A DNA stretch of 32,429 bases, taken from NCBI GenBank assembly GCA_024400495.1, contig JAKSMR010000030.1, positions 1-32,429 of the forward strand. The letters are read 5' to 3'. Positions 7,545 to 14,839 of this stretch are shown here, piece by piece. Position 1 is the stretch's first letter. Each line of letters opens with the position of its first letter. The DNA is from Bacteroidales bacterium. Lineage in GTDB: Bacteria; Bacteroidota; Bacteroidia; Bacteroidales; P3. Made by a program: the position numbers and the translations under genes. The notes below the pieces were generated by a model, which saw only the letters and a list, made by a program, of their open reading frames with translations, searched no databases and was not told the DNA's origin.

Positions 7545-8549
7545 ATGAAGAAAAATTATCTTTTCTCTATCTTGGCTGTGTCGCTTCTTGTCTGCTATGG
7601 CTGCACGGGATCGAAGACGCCCCGCGTAGAGTCGGCTGTCGCTCCACAAGAACCGGCTACGGTTTATTTCACCTCCGAGATAACGCCCGAGAGCCTGCTT
7701 AAGATCTATAACGCCCTTGGCGTAGAGCCCGACGGCCCGGTTGCCGTGAAGATCTCTACGGGAGAAGGCGGCAATACCCATTATCTGCGTCCTACCCTTA
7801 TAAGAAACCTCGTCGAGGCTGTGGATGGCACTATCGTGGAGTGCTGCACGGCATATGGTGGCACACGCCAGGATCCTGCCAAGCATTGGCAGACGATCCA
7901 CGACCATGGCTTCGATTCTATCTTCAAGGTGGATCTGATGGATGAGTTTGGCGAGTTCAACATACCGGTAAGGGATACGACCCATATCAAATACGACATC
8001 GTTGGCGACCATCTCAAGAACTACCGTTGGATGATCAACCTCGCTCATTTCAAAGGTCATGCGATGGGCGGCTATGGCGGAGTGCTCAAGAACGCCTCTA
8101 TCGGCGTGGCCTCCACCTCGGGAAAGGCCTATATCCACTCGGCCGGACGTTCGTCGCATCCAAGAAAGGCATGGCTCCCTGGTAACCTGGCTGCTGGTCC
8201 GGGACAGGACAAGTTCCTGGAGTCTATGGCTGCTGCTGCCCAGGCTGTACATGATTATATGGAGGGCAGAGTGGTGTATATCAACGTGATGAACAACCTC
8301 TCGGTTGATTGCGATTGTGATGGCAGCCCTGCTGAGCCTAAGATGAAGGATCTCGGCATCGCGGCTTCCCTCGATCCTGTTGCTGTCGATCAGGCTTGCC
8401 TGGATATGGTGTTCCGCCATACCGCTACAGATGGCGACGACAACCAGCCTTTGATCAAGCGTATCAACCGCCAGCATGGAACCTATCTGCCTGTATATGC
8501 AGAGAAGATAGGCCTCGGCTCGCGTAACTACACTCTGGTAGAGCTGTAG
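7545..8549 (+). CDS. DUF362 domain-containing lipoprotein
   Basis: The 334-residue protein begins with MKKNYLFSILAVSLLVCYGC, a lipoprotein-type signal in which Cys20 is the likely lipid-bearing residue, although the -3 position (Cys) is not the usual Leu. The mature part resembles DUF362: KISTGEGGNTHYLRP, TIVECCTAYGGTRQ, NLAHFKGHAMGGYGGVLKN and SLDPVAVDQACLDMV. Many DUF362 proteins carry ferredoxin-like clusters, but no CxxCxxCxxxCP motif is present here; a Cys-Asp-Cys pair (Cys256, Cys258) is the only visible metal-site candidate. The function of the family is not established. A hairpin terminator follows at 8576-8616, closing the plus-strand run. Confidence 0.82.
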   Translation: MKKNYLFSILAVSLLVCYGCTGSKTPRVESAVAPQEPATVYFTSEITPESLLKIYNALGVEPDGPVAVKISTGEGGNTHYLRPTLIRNLVEAVDGTIVECCTAYGGTRQDPAKHWQTIHDHGFDSIFKVDLMDEFGEFNIPVRDTTHIKYDIVGDHLKNYRWMINLAHFKGHAMGGYGGVLKNASIGVASTSGKAYIHSAGRSSHPRKAWLPGNLAAGPGQDKFLESMAAAAQAVHDYMEGRVVYINVMNNLSVDCDCDGSPAEPKMKDLGIAASLDPVAVDQACLDMVFRHTATDGDDNQPLIKRINRQHGTYLPVYAEKIGLGSRNYTLVEL

Positions 8550-8575
8550 TCGGGAGATCCTGCTTTTGAGAACAT

Positions 8576-8616
8576 AACACAGTTCGGACTCGGTCTGGGC
8601 TGTGTTTCTTCTTTTT
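8576..8616 (+). terminator. Rho-independent terminator after the DUF362 gene
   Basis: AACACAG (8576-8582) pairs with CTGTGTT (8600-8606). An inner CGGA/TCTG pairing extends the stem, and TTCTTCTTTTT follows. It separates two convergent transcripts. Confidence 0.75.
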
Positions 8617-8638
8617 GTAAGCGTGTCTTGAAAAAAGG

Positions 8639-9703
8639 TTATCGGAGCGATTCGGAGCGGGATTCGCGATGTTGGAAGGTGACCAGTTGCTTGAGTGCCT
8701 GGAGGACGTTGCGCAGATAGAACCTCGCGAAGGGGCTCTCTCCAAAGATCTCTTTATATTCCTTGTTATAGCGAAGGTAGCGGCCGCCTCTTCTCCATAC
8801 CCTTACAAGTGCGGCTTTGTGGCGAGGATGGGGCGAGAGAAAGAGGGTGGGGAACGCAAGGAACGTCGGTTGGCTTAAGGGATTGTAGCCGTCGGGGGCG
8901 GGAATGGCGAAGGTGGCGACGCAATATTGGGTAAGCAGGTCGGCAAAACGGTCGATGGCGGTTCCTTTCTTGATCTGGTTGAATGCGTGGTAGTCCAGCT
9001 CGCCGCTCTGGAGGAGAAGGGCCCAGTCGAGAATTTTTCCTAGGGCAAGCTCTTCGTCGAAGAACATAGCGTGGTGTTCGAGATGTGAAGCCAGAAAGAG
9101 GGCTTCTTGCTCGGGGATGAGTCGGCACAAGGCCTCCTGCTTGGGCCAAGGGGTTGTCTGCCAGTCGGGCTCGTCGGTAGTGTCGCCGACTCGGGTGGGG
9201 TAGAGGAGGTAGGCGTGGTTCTCGAATTCGGCATTCTCGAACACGAAGGAGGAATGGCGTGGGTCTTTGGTGTCGACCTTGATCTCCAAAGACATGACCC
9301 AATGGTCGGCTGTGGCGGCATGGGAGCCCAGATAGATGTCGTTGTCGCCGCATTCCCGATGTAACGGGTTGGGATAGAGCCGGGCAAGAGAGGAGCCTTT
9401 TATAACCGTGGTCTTGATGCCTTTCTCTCCAAAGAGTCTTTTGGAGAAGTGGATTAAGGCTAGCTCGCGGCGCTTGTTGTCGCTTTCGATGGTGCTGCTA
9501 TGGGTTGCCAGCTGTGCTAGCATCTCTCTTGGCGGCTTGGGGGCGGGGTTGGCTCTGAAATAGGCCTCGAGGGCGTCGTATACCAATGCTGTAACTCCGT
9601 GCTTCTTAGATAGTATAAGCAAGTCAGCCCAAGTTTCTTTGCTGTTGGGCAAGGTGGGGGCTTCTCCGCCAAAGAGATGATATTTGAGCAGAGAGATTAG
9701 CAT
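8639..9703 (-). CDS. Nucleotidyltransferase-like protein (NTP_transf_5 type)
   Basis: The 354-residue protein resembles the NTP_transf_5 family of uncharacterised nucleotidyltransferases, often found beside polysaccharide genes. The visible core is VIKGSSLARLYPNPLHRECGDNDIYL split over residues 100-125, where Asp120 and Asp122 form the metal-binding GDND motif of the polymerase-beta fold. A helical ALFLASHLEHHAMFFDEEL follows at ~200-220, also typical of the family. The C-terminus is basic. The ATG at 9703 overlaps the end of the upstream glycosyltransferase by 7 bases, indicating translational coupling. The transferred group and acceptor are unknown; a role in glycan or envelope modification is inferred from the neighbour. 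Confidence 0.8.
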   Translation of the reverse strand: MLISLLKYHLFGGEAPTLPNSKETWADLLILSKKHGVTALVYDALEAYFRANPAPKPPREMLAQLATHSSTIESDNKRRELALIHFSKRLFGEKGIKTTVIKGSSLARLYPNPLHRECGDNDIYLGSHAATADHWVMSLEIKVDTKDPRHSSFVFENAEFENHAYLLYPTRVGDTTDEPDWQTTPWPKQEALCRLIPEQEALFLASHLEHHAMFFDEELALGKILDWALLLQSGELDYHAFNQIKKGTAIDRFADLLTQYCVATFAIPAPDGYNPLSQPTFLAFPTLFLSPHPRHKAALVRVWRRGGRYLRYNKEYKEIFGESPFARFYLRNVLQALKQLVTFQHRESRSESLR

Positions 9704-10605
9704 TTCTTTCGGAGTATGCGACAGGCAAGCGTGATGACTCTATGTGTGAAAGGACGGCTGAGGAGCCACATGCTCATGTTGGGGCTGTTGGTATAGTAGA
9801 ATGTGGAGGGAAGAGCTGCCGAGCCGCGGAAGCTTTCCATCATGCTCCAAGGGATGCCTTTTACGGCAAGAACACGCAGGTAGACATAGAGATAGCGGTC
9901 GTATAGGCGTTTCTCTTCGTTCCCTCGGGTGTAGGCGTAGAGGCGGAATTCGTGGAAGAAATAGGTGATGTCGCCGAGGTAATGGCGGGCTCGGTCGTCC
10001 TTCCAGGCGCCTCGTGTGGAGTTGTTCCTTCCCCACAGCTGATAGAGTTTCAGCTCCTGGTGGTTGCTGACGCGCGGGTTCTCCTGAATGCATCGCAACA
10101 CGAAGAGGGAGTCCTCTAGGATCGACATCCATTCGGGATAGGAGATGAAGTGGTCGTAGAGGAATTTCCTACGATAGATGTATGTTGTATGGTCGAGCGT
10201 GGACGATTTGCCCAGGATGCGATCGGTATAGGCGTCGGTAAGGTTTCCCAGTTTCAACAGGTCGATATCGGGCGTGAGTAGCGGGAGTGCCAGGTCTAAG
10301 GCTCCAGGAGCTAGCGTGTCGTCGGCATCAACAAACCATACGTAGTCGCCAAAGGCCTCTCTCAATCCGAGGTTGCGTGCGGAGGAGGCTCCGAGATGCT
10401 TCTGATAGAAGATGCGCAGGTTGGCGTGGAGGATGTTGTTGTTGCGGCACCACTCCTTGGCGCGATGGGTTGTGAGGTCGGTACATCCATCGCTAATGAT
10501 GACAAATTCGACATCGTTCATATGCTTCTCGATCTCGGCCGACGCGAGACAACGTTGGATGGTGGCCTCGTTGTTGTAGGTGGGGATGATGATGGAGAGA
10601 AGCAT
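9697..10605 (-). CDS. Family 2 glycosyltransferase
   Basis: The 302-residue protein has a GT-A fold N-terminus with the inverting family 2 signature: MLLSIIIPTYNNEATIQRCL, VIISDGCTD at 36-43, GASSARNLGLREAFGDYVWF split around residues 72-91, and the metal-binding FVDADD at 91-96. The C-terminal half is less conserved and probably sets the acceptor. No membrane segments are obvious, so it should act at the cytoplasmic face of the membrane. It is co-transcribed with the overlapping nucleotidyltransferase gene. No wider polysaccharide locus (flippase, polymerase, sugar-nucleotide genes) is visible, so this is a two-gene unit and its product is unknown. Confidence 0.88.
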   Translation of the reverse strand: MLLSIIIPTYNNEATIQRCLASAEIEKHMNDVEFVIISDGCTDLTTHRAKEWCRNNNILHANLRIFYQKHLGASSARNLGLREAFGDYVWFVDADDTLAPGALDLALPLLTPDIDLLKLGNLTDAYTDRILGKSSTLDHTTYIYRRKFLYDHFISYPEWMSILEDSLFVLRCIQENPRVSNHQELKLYQLWGRNNSTRGAWKDDRARHYLGDITYFFHEFRLYAYTRGNEEKRLYDRYLYVYLRVLAVKGIPWSMMESFRGSAALPSTFYYTNSPNMSMWLLSRPFTHRVITLACRILRKKC

Positions 10606-10649
10606 AGGTGGTGTGTTTGTTTTGTCGGGGTTTTGTGATTGCTGGTAGG

Positions 10650-10695
10650 TAGAAAGAATTAGGAGCGGGAGCGTCCTGGCTTCCCGGCTCCTAAT
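10650..10695 (-). terminator. Rho-independent terminator after pepD
   Basis: On the minus strand a nine-pair outer stem (10658-10666 with 10687-10695) continues inward through four more pairs past one bulged base, and is followed by TTCTTTCT. It lies directly after the pepD stop and before the glycosyltransferase gene, so the two are probably separate transcripts. Confidence 0.75.
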
Positions 10696-10710
10696 CCTAT
10701 GTTGGTGAGA

Positions 10711-12168
10711 TTATTTGTTCTCGGGCATGGCTTCAAGGGCAGCTACGAGGAAGTCGAAGAACTTCTGGCAGCTGGGGATGTTGCAACGCTCGTCGGGGCT
10801 GTGGGGGCTCTGGATGGTGGGTCCGAAGGAGATCATCTCCATCTCGGGATATTTGCCACCAAGGAGACCGCACTCGAGACCGGCGTGGATGGCCATTACC
10901 TTGGGCTCTTTCTTGTAGAGTTTCTTGTAGGTGCTCTTCATGGTCTTCAGGAGGCCGCTCTGCATGTTGGGCTTCCATCCGGGATAAGCGCCTGTGAGCT
11001 GGCATTTGCCGCCGCACATGTTGGCGAGGCATACGAGACGCTCGGCGAGGTCGTTCTTGGCGGTATCGACAGAGCTGCGGAGGAGGGCTTTGAGGACGAA
11101 GTTCTTACCATTGGTGGAGGCGATGGCGAGGTTGAGGGAGGTCTCGACGAGGTCTTCCATATCGTCGCTCATGCGCTGGACGCCGTTGGGGGCAACCATC
11201 ATCATGTTGATGAGCTTCTGGGTGTCGGCTTCGGTCATAACGCGGGGGCTCATGCGGACGGGCTCGAGGGTGATGGCGAAGTTGGGCTCTACGGTTGCAA
11301 GCTCTTTCTGGATGCGTGCAGCTTCTTGGTTGAGGGCTTTGGTGATGCAGTCGAGGTGTGCCTTGGGCATAGCGAATACTGCCTCTGCGTCGCGAGGAAT
11401 AGCGTTGCGCATGTTGCCGCCGTTGATGCTATAGAGACGGATGTCGCAGTCGTTCACGTAGCAAAGGAGGCGGAAGAGGATCTTGTTGGCGTTGGCGCGG
11501 CCGGAGTTGATCTCCATGCCGGAGTGGCCGCCGAGGAGGCCGCCAACGGTAAGTTTCATGGCGCAATATTTAGCGGGAGCCTTCTCCATAGCGTAGGGGA
11601 TGGAGATGGTGGCGTCGATACCGCCGGCGCAGCCTACATAGAGCTCGCCTTCGGTTTCGCTATCGAGGTTGAGGAGGTACTGGCCTTCGAGTTCGCCTTT
11701 CTTGAGGCCGAAAGCGCCGGTCATGCCGGTTTCTTCGTCGGTGGTGAAGAGGGCTTCCAGAGGACCATGTTTGAGGGTCTTGCTCTCGAGGACAGCCATA
11801 GCTGCGGCTACGCCCATGCCGTTGTCGGCACCAAGGGTGGTGTCGGTTGCGTAAACCCAATCCTCAACGATGCGGGTGACGATGGGGTCTTTCTGGAAAT
11901 CGTGCACTTTGCCGGCACGAGCCTGGGGAACCATGTCGATGTGAGCCTGAAGAACGACACCTTTGCGGTTTTCCATGCCTTTGGTGGCAGGTTTCTTCAT
12001 GATTACGTTGCCAACTTTGTCAACGCGGCACTCGATTTTGTTTTTCTTTGCCCAGTTAACGAGGAATTCGCGAACGATCTCTTCGTGTTTGGAAGGACGG
12101 GGGCACTTGGTAAGGGAATCAAAATTGTTCCAAAGTGCTTTGGGTTCTAAGTTCTTGATAGTAGCCAT
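10711..12168 (-). CDS. pepD: Aminoacyl-histidine dipeptidase (M20 peptidase, PepD)
   Basis: The 485-residue cytoplasmic metallopeptidase belongs to the M20 family, PepD subgroup, which cleaves Xaa-His and other dipeptides using two zinc ions. Visible active-site blocks are LQAHIDMVPQ (His76 ligand, Asp78 support), GADNGMGVAAAMAVLES (bridging Asp115), TTDEETGMTGAFGL (catalytic Glu and Glu ligand) and NLDSETEGELYVGCAGG; a C-terminal GLECGLLGGKYP and SPHSPDERC supply the last ligand region. The dimerisation domain lies between about residues 210 and 390. The start at 12168 is chosen over an in-frame ATG at 12279: the extra residues are AT-rich, and a promoter lies between the two. A terminator follows. 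Confidence 0.94.
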   Translation of the reverse strand: MATIKNLEPKALWNNFDSLTKCPRPSKHEEIVREFLVNWAKKNKIECRVDKVGNVIMKKPATKGMENRKGVVLQAHIDMVPQARAGKVHDFQKDPIVTRIVEDWVYATDTTLGADNGMGVAAAMAVLESKTLKHGPLEALFTTDEETGMTGAFGLKKGELEGQYLLNLDSETEGELYVGCAGGIDATISIPYAMEKAPAKYCAMKLTVGGLLGGHSGMEINSGRANANKILFRLLCYVNDCDIRLYSINGGNMRNAIPRDAEAVFAMPKAHLDCITKALNQEAARIQKELATVEPNFAITLEPVRMSPRVMTEADTQKLINMMMVAPNGVQRMSDDMEDLVETSLNLAIASTNGKNFVLKALLRSSVDTAKNDLAERLVCLANMCGGKCQLTGAYPGWKPNMQSGLLKTMKSTYKKLYKKEPKVMAIHAGLECGLLGGKYPEMEMISFGPTIQSPHSPDERCNIPSCQKFFDFLVAALEAMPENK

Positions 12169-12212
12169 AGTATGTGTATTATTTATAATAAATTCAATAT
12201 TGATTGAGGCTA

Positions 12213-12245
12213 CGAAATTACAACAAAATATCCAATCTTGCAAAA
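12213..12245 (-). promoter_or_regulatory. pepD promoter
   Basis: On the minus strand TTTTG (12241-12245) is followed after about 20 bases by TAATTTCG (12213-12220), one mismatch from TAnnTTTG. Transcription would start near 12206, leaving a leader of about 40 bases before the ATG at 12168. This supports the shorter pepD start. Confidence 0.55.
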
Positions 12246-12294
12246 GATTTTGCAAAAAAGTGCTAAAAGTTATTAACAAAATTGTGGAATACGC

Positions 12295-13023
12295 TTATTT
12301 CTTGTGAGTTAGCGTGAACAAACATAGCGTGTCCTCGTCGCCGAAATCGGGCTCGTCGTCGTAGCAGATCCAAGGGTCGTTGCTGTCGATGGGGTTGAGC
12401 TTTGCGTAGGAGGAGCAGAGCACGTTCTGGGCGAGTTCCCTCAGCTTGTCCATCAGCTCCATACGGCTCTTGTAGCTCTTCTCGGCCGGGTTCAACGAGA
12501 ATTGGGAGGTGTCGGGGTAGCCCTCCTGGCTGAAGTTGTAGTAGTGGGCCTCGGCTATGCCTTGGGTCATGAATCGGATGCGAAGCTCTTCTCGCATAGC
12601 TCCTTCGCGGTCGCATTCGTCGATGTAGGCTACGTCGTTCTTCACCAGTTCGTCGTAGATATTGCCCATCACGTCGAAGGCCGACTGTCCGCTAATGAGC
12701 AGCAGATGGTTGAAAGGCCATGGGCTGGTGGCGAAAGGGGTGTTGGTGCTTGTGCTTTTGGGAAGCGTGACGAGCTGGTATTTGAGTCGTCCGCTATCGT
12801 TCTGATAGTAGAAATGAGGGACTTCGGCAGGGGAGTCCTCTTCGCCTTTCTTTGTTGCGGGAATCTCGATGGAGAGGGTGCCTTTGCTTTGGAAATCAAG
12901 CTTGTATAGCTTATTGAAAACCTTGGCGATGTCAAACGAGTAACAAGGCGACATGATTCCAATCAATGCCGTCTCGCTAAGATTTTGTTTGTACAGATTC
13001 TTTTTCTTCTTCGTGCCTGCCAT
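12295..13023 (-). CDS. Hypothetical protein with an IPExxxVDY-like layout
   Basis: The 242-residue protein is not firmly recognised. No signal peptide or membrane segment is seen. The N-terminus is lysine-rich (MAGTKKKKNLYK), followed by ALIGIMSPCYSFDIAKVFNK and, after an acidic loop, FYYQNDSGRLKYQLVTLPKS and WPFNHLLLISGQS. This order resembles the small Bacteroidota IPExxxVDY family, but the signature itself is absent and this protein has an extra C-terminal ~110 residues rich in Glu and Tyr, so the link is tentative. An ATG at 13080 is in frame, but the intervening stretch is AT-rich and I prefer 13023. The gene is transcribed toward pepD, 126 bases before the pepD start. Confidence 0.7.
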   Translation of the reverse strand: MAGTKKKKNLYKQNLSETALIGIMSPCYSFDIAKVFNKLYKLDFQSKGTLSIEIPATKKGEEDSPAEVPHFYYQNDSGRLKYQLVTLPKSTSTNTPFATSPWPFNHLLLISGQSAFDVMGNIYDELVKNDVAYIDECDREGAMREELRIRFMTQGIAEAHYYNFSQEGYPDTSQFSLNPAEKSYKSRMELMDKLRELAQNVLCSSYAKLNPIDSNDPWICYDDEPDFGDEDTLCLFTLTHKK

Positions 13024-13080
13024 CGAGAAGAGTGTTGCTTGCTTATTTATTGTATTTCCCTTATTAACGCAAATCGACAT

Positions 13081-13517
13081 CTATTATTGTGCAAAATAGC
13101 AAAAAAAATATCTTTTTCTTTCGTGTTTGTTGAGGAGATTGTATTTATCTTGTTGATTGTTAAATTGTAATGCTGATTTCTGAATTGTTGAAAAAATGTT
13201 GATAAAAATCCAATATCCCCGTTTTTGCTGGCTTTTAGGTGGCTTTCTTCTTGAGAAAGGATAGGTGGTGTTTGCCTCGTCTTTTTCCTCCCTTGCCGGC
13301 TATCAAACGGCATCTTGCCGGCAGGCAATCCTTATGTAGGTCCTATCTGGTACGGAATTGGTACGGAATTGATTCGGAATTGGTACGGAATTGATTCGGA
13401 ATTGGTCCCTGCTTGGTCTCTCTCTGGATGGTGCCTGGATGGTGTTTGTTTTGCCTTTGTGGCGTTTTTATTTTTATGTAAACATAATAAAATGCAAATT
13501 TGCGCGTTAAAGAAAAT
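13081..13517. other. Intergenic region between divergent genes, with 11-base repeats
   Basis: No gene is seen in these 437 bases. The left half (13081-13220) is AT-rich and should hold the promoter of the minus-strand hypothetical gene, although no good match is clear. CTTGCCGGC occurs at 13292 and 13314, exactly 22 bases apart. The 11-base array follows at 13349-13447. An AT-rich stretch with the palindrome GCAAATTTGC at 13494-13503 then leads to the amidohydrolase ATG. Confidence 0.6.
13349..13447. repeat. Tandem array of 11-base units (GGTACGGAATT type)
   Basis: Nine consecutive 11-base units are in register. Units 1-5 alternate GGTACGGAATT and GATTCGGAATT (1, 2 and 4 are the first form; 3 and 5 the second). 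Units 6-9 are divergent but keep the register: GGTCCCTGCTT, GGTCTCTCTCT, GGATGGTGCCT and GGATGGTGTTT. The period equals about one helical turn. The array lies about 70 bases before the amidohydrolase start. Confidence 0.85.
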
Positions 13518-14798
13518 ATGACAAGCAGTATTTTGATCCAGAATGTCCTTCTCGACGGGGCTCGCAAAGATGTCTTCATCGAAGGCAATATCATCAAGTC
13601 TATCTCCGAACCGACCAGGGTTAAGCCGCTCATCCTCAACGGCGAGTATATAGATGGCTCCAATTTTGCCCTCTTTCCATCGTTGGCCAATATGCATACG
13701 CATTCGGCCATGAGTCTCTTCCGCGGCTATGGCGACGATCTTCCCCTCGAGCAATGGCTCCAGGAGAAAATCTGGCCCAACGAGGCCAATCTCACCCCCG
13801 AGATCGTCTACTGGGGGTCGAAGCTGGCTTGTCTTGAGATGATCAAAAGCGGAACGACCTGCTTCAACGACATGTATTTCTTCCCGTTCGAGACCGCCAG
13901 GGTGGCTCGCGAGATGGGAATCCGGGCCACGGTCAGCCTTACGTTCTTCGATCAGTTCGATACCGCTCTGGCGAAGAAGGTGCGCGACGACTGGCAGTAT
14001 TTCCTCCTCAGGAAGGAGCAGCAGTCTCAGAACGACCTGATCCGTTATGCCATCGCTCCCCATGCCGTCTATACCGTAAGCGGGGAGACGTTGAAATGGG
14101 CTTTTGCCGAGTCGGAGAAGCATAAGATCCCGTTCCATATCCATGCTGCCGAGTCTCCTACCGAATGCGACAACGCCCGACGCGATTTCGGCGACACGCC
14201 CGTCCGTTATCTGTCCAAGCTGGGCTGTCTGGCGGAGAACACTATCGTGGCCCATGGCGTGTGGCTGGACGACGACGAGGTCGCCATGCTTGGCGAGCGT
14301 CGTTGCTCCGTGGTCCACAACCCCAACTCCAACCTCAAGCTGGCGTCGGGTCATGCGTTCCGATATGAGGAGTTGAGAGCCGCAGGAGCCAATGTCTGTC
14401 TGGGAACCGACGGATGCTCCTCGAGCAACAATCTGGACATGATAGAGGCCTCGAAGGTGATGAGCCTGCTGCAGAAAGGCTGGCGCCTGGATCCTCTGTC
14501 GTTGCCTGCTGCCGAAGTGCTGAAGGTGGCGTCGCGCAACGGCTTCAAGGCTATGGGGGTCGAGGCGGGCGAGATTGCCGAAGGCAAGCTTGCCGACATG
14601 ATTCTTGTCGATCTTGACAATCTGGCGTTTGTCCCCAACAACGACACGACATCGAATCTGGTCTATGCCGCCCATGGCGATTGTGTCGATACCGTGATCT
14701 GCAACGGCCGCATCGTCATGCAGAACCGTTATGTGCCGGGCGAAGAGAAGATCATAACCGAAGCCCGTCGCATAGTGAAGCGACTTATCACACATTAA
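13518..14798 (+). CDS. Amidohydrolase, MTA/SAH deaminase-like
   Basis: The 426-residue protein belongs to the amidohydrolase superfamily group that includes S-adenosylhomocysteine and methylthioadenosine deaminases (MtaD) and SsnA. It shows the HTH metal site in FPSLANMHTHSAMSLFRG (His60, His62), HIHAAES for the third His, VAHGVWLDDDE, SVVHNPNSNLKLASG and the metal-binding aspartate in CLGTDGCSSSNNLDM. Short beta-sandwich strands flank the barrel at both ends, with GKLADMILVDLDN near the C-terminus. It should deaminate an adenine-type nucleoside; the true substrate is not proven by sequence. ATG 13518 is preferred over a TTG at 13500. It is followed 41 bases later by a binding-protein gene. 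Confidence 0.88.
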   Translation: MTSSILIQNVLLDGARKDVFIEGNIIKSISEPTRVKPLILNGEYIDGSNFALFPSLANMHTHSAMSLFRGYGDDLPLEQWLQEKIWPNEANLTPEIVYWGSKLACLEMIKSGTTCFNDMYFFPFETARVAREMGIRATVSLTFFDQFDTALAKKVRDDWQYFLLRKEQQSQNDLIRYAIAPHAVYTVSGETLKWAFAESEKHKIPFHIHAAESPTECDNARRDFGDTPVRYLSKLGCLAENTIVAHGVWLDDDEVAMLGERRCSVVHNPNSNLKLASGHAFRYEELRAAGANVCLGTDGCSSSNNLDMIEASKVMSLLQKGWRLDPLSLPAAEVLKVASRNGFKAMGVEAGEIAEGKLADMILVDLDNLAFVPNNDTTSNLVYAAHGDCVDTVICNGRIVMQNRYVPGEEKIITEARRIVKRLITH

Positions 14799-14839
14799 CC
14801 TATCAGGAATTTGGGATGATTGAAGATAAAATATTGTTG

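Noticed and set aside
10699-12150. Long plus-strand open frame opposite pepD
   Set aside because: The minus strand encodes a complete M20 peptidase with promoter and terminator; the plus-strand translation shows no family features.
13349-13447. CRISPR array
   Set aside because: Units are 11 bases, directly adjacent without spacers, and no cas genes are present. The same holds for 16503-16590.
13494-13503. Palindrome GCAAATTTGC before the amidohydrolase as an operator
   Set aside because: A ten-base AT-rich palindrome is expected by chance in such DNA, and there is no second copy in the window to support it.
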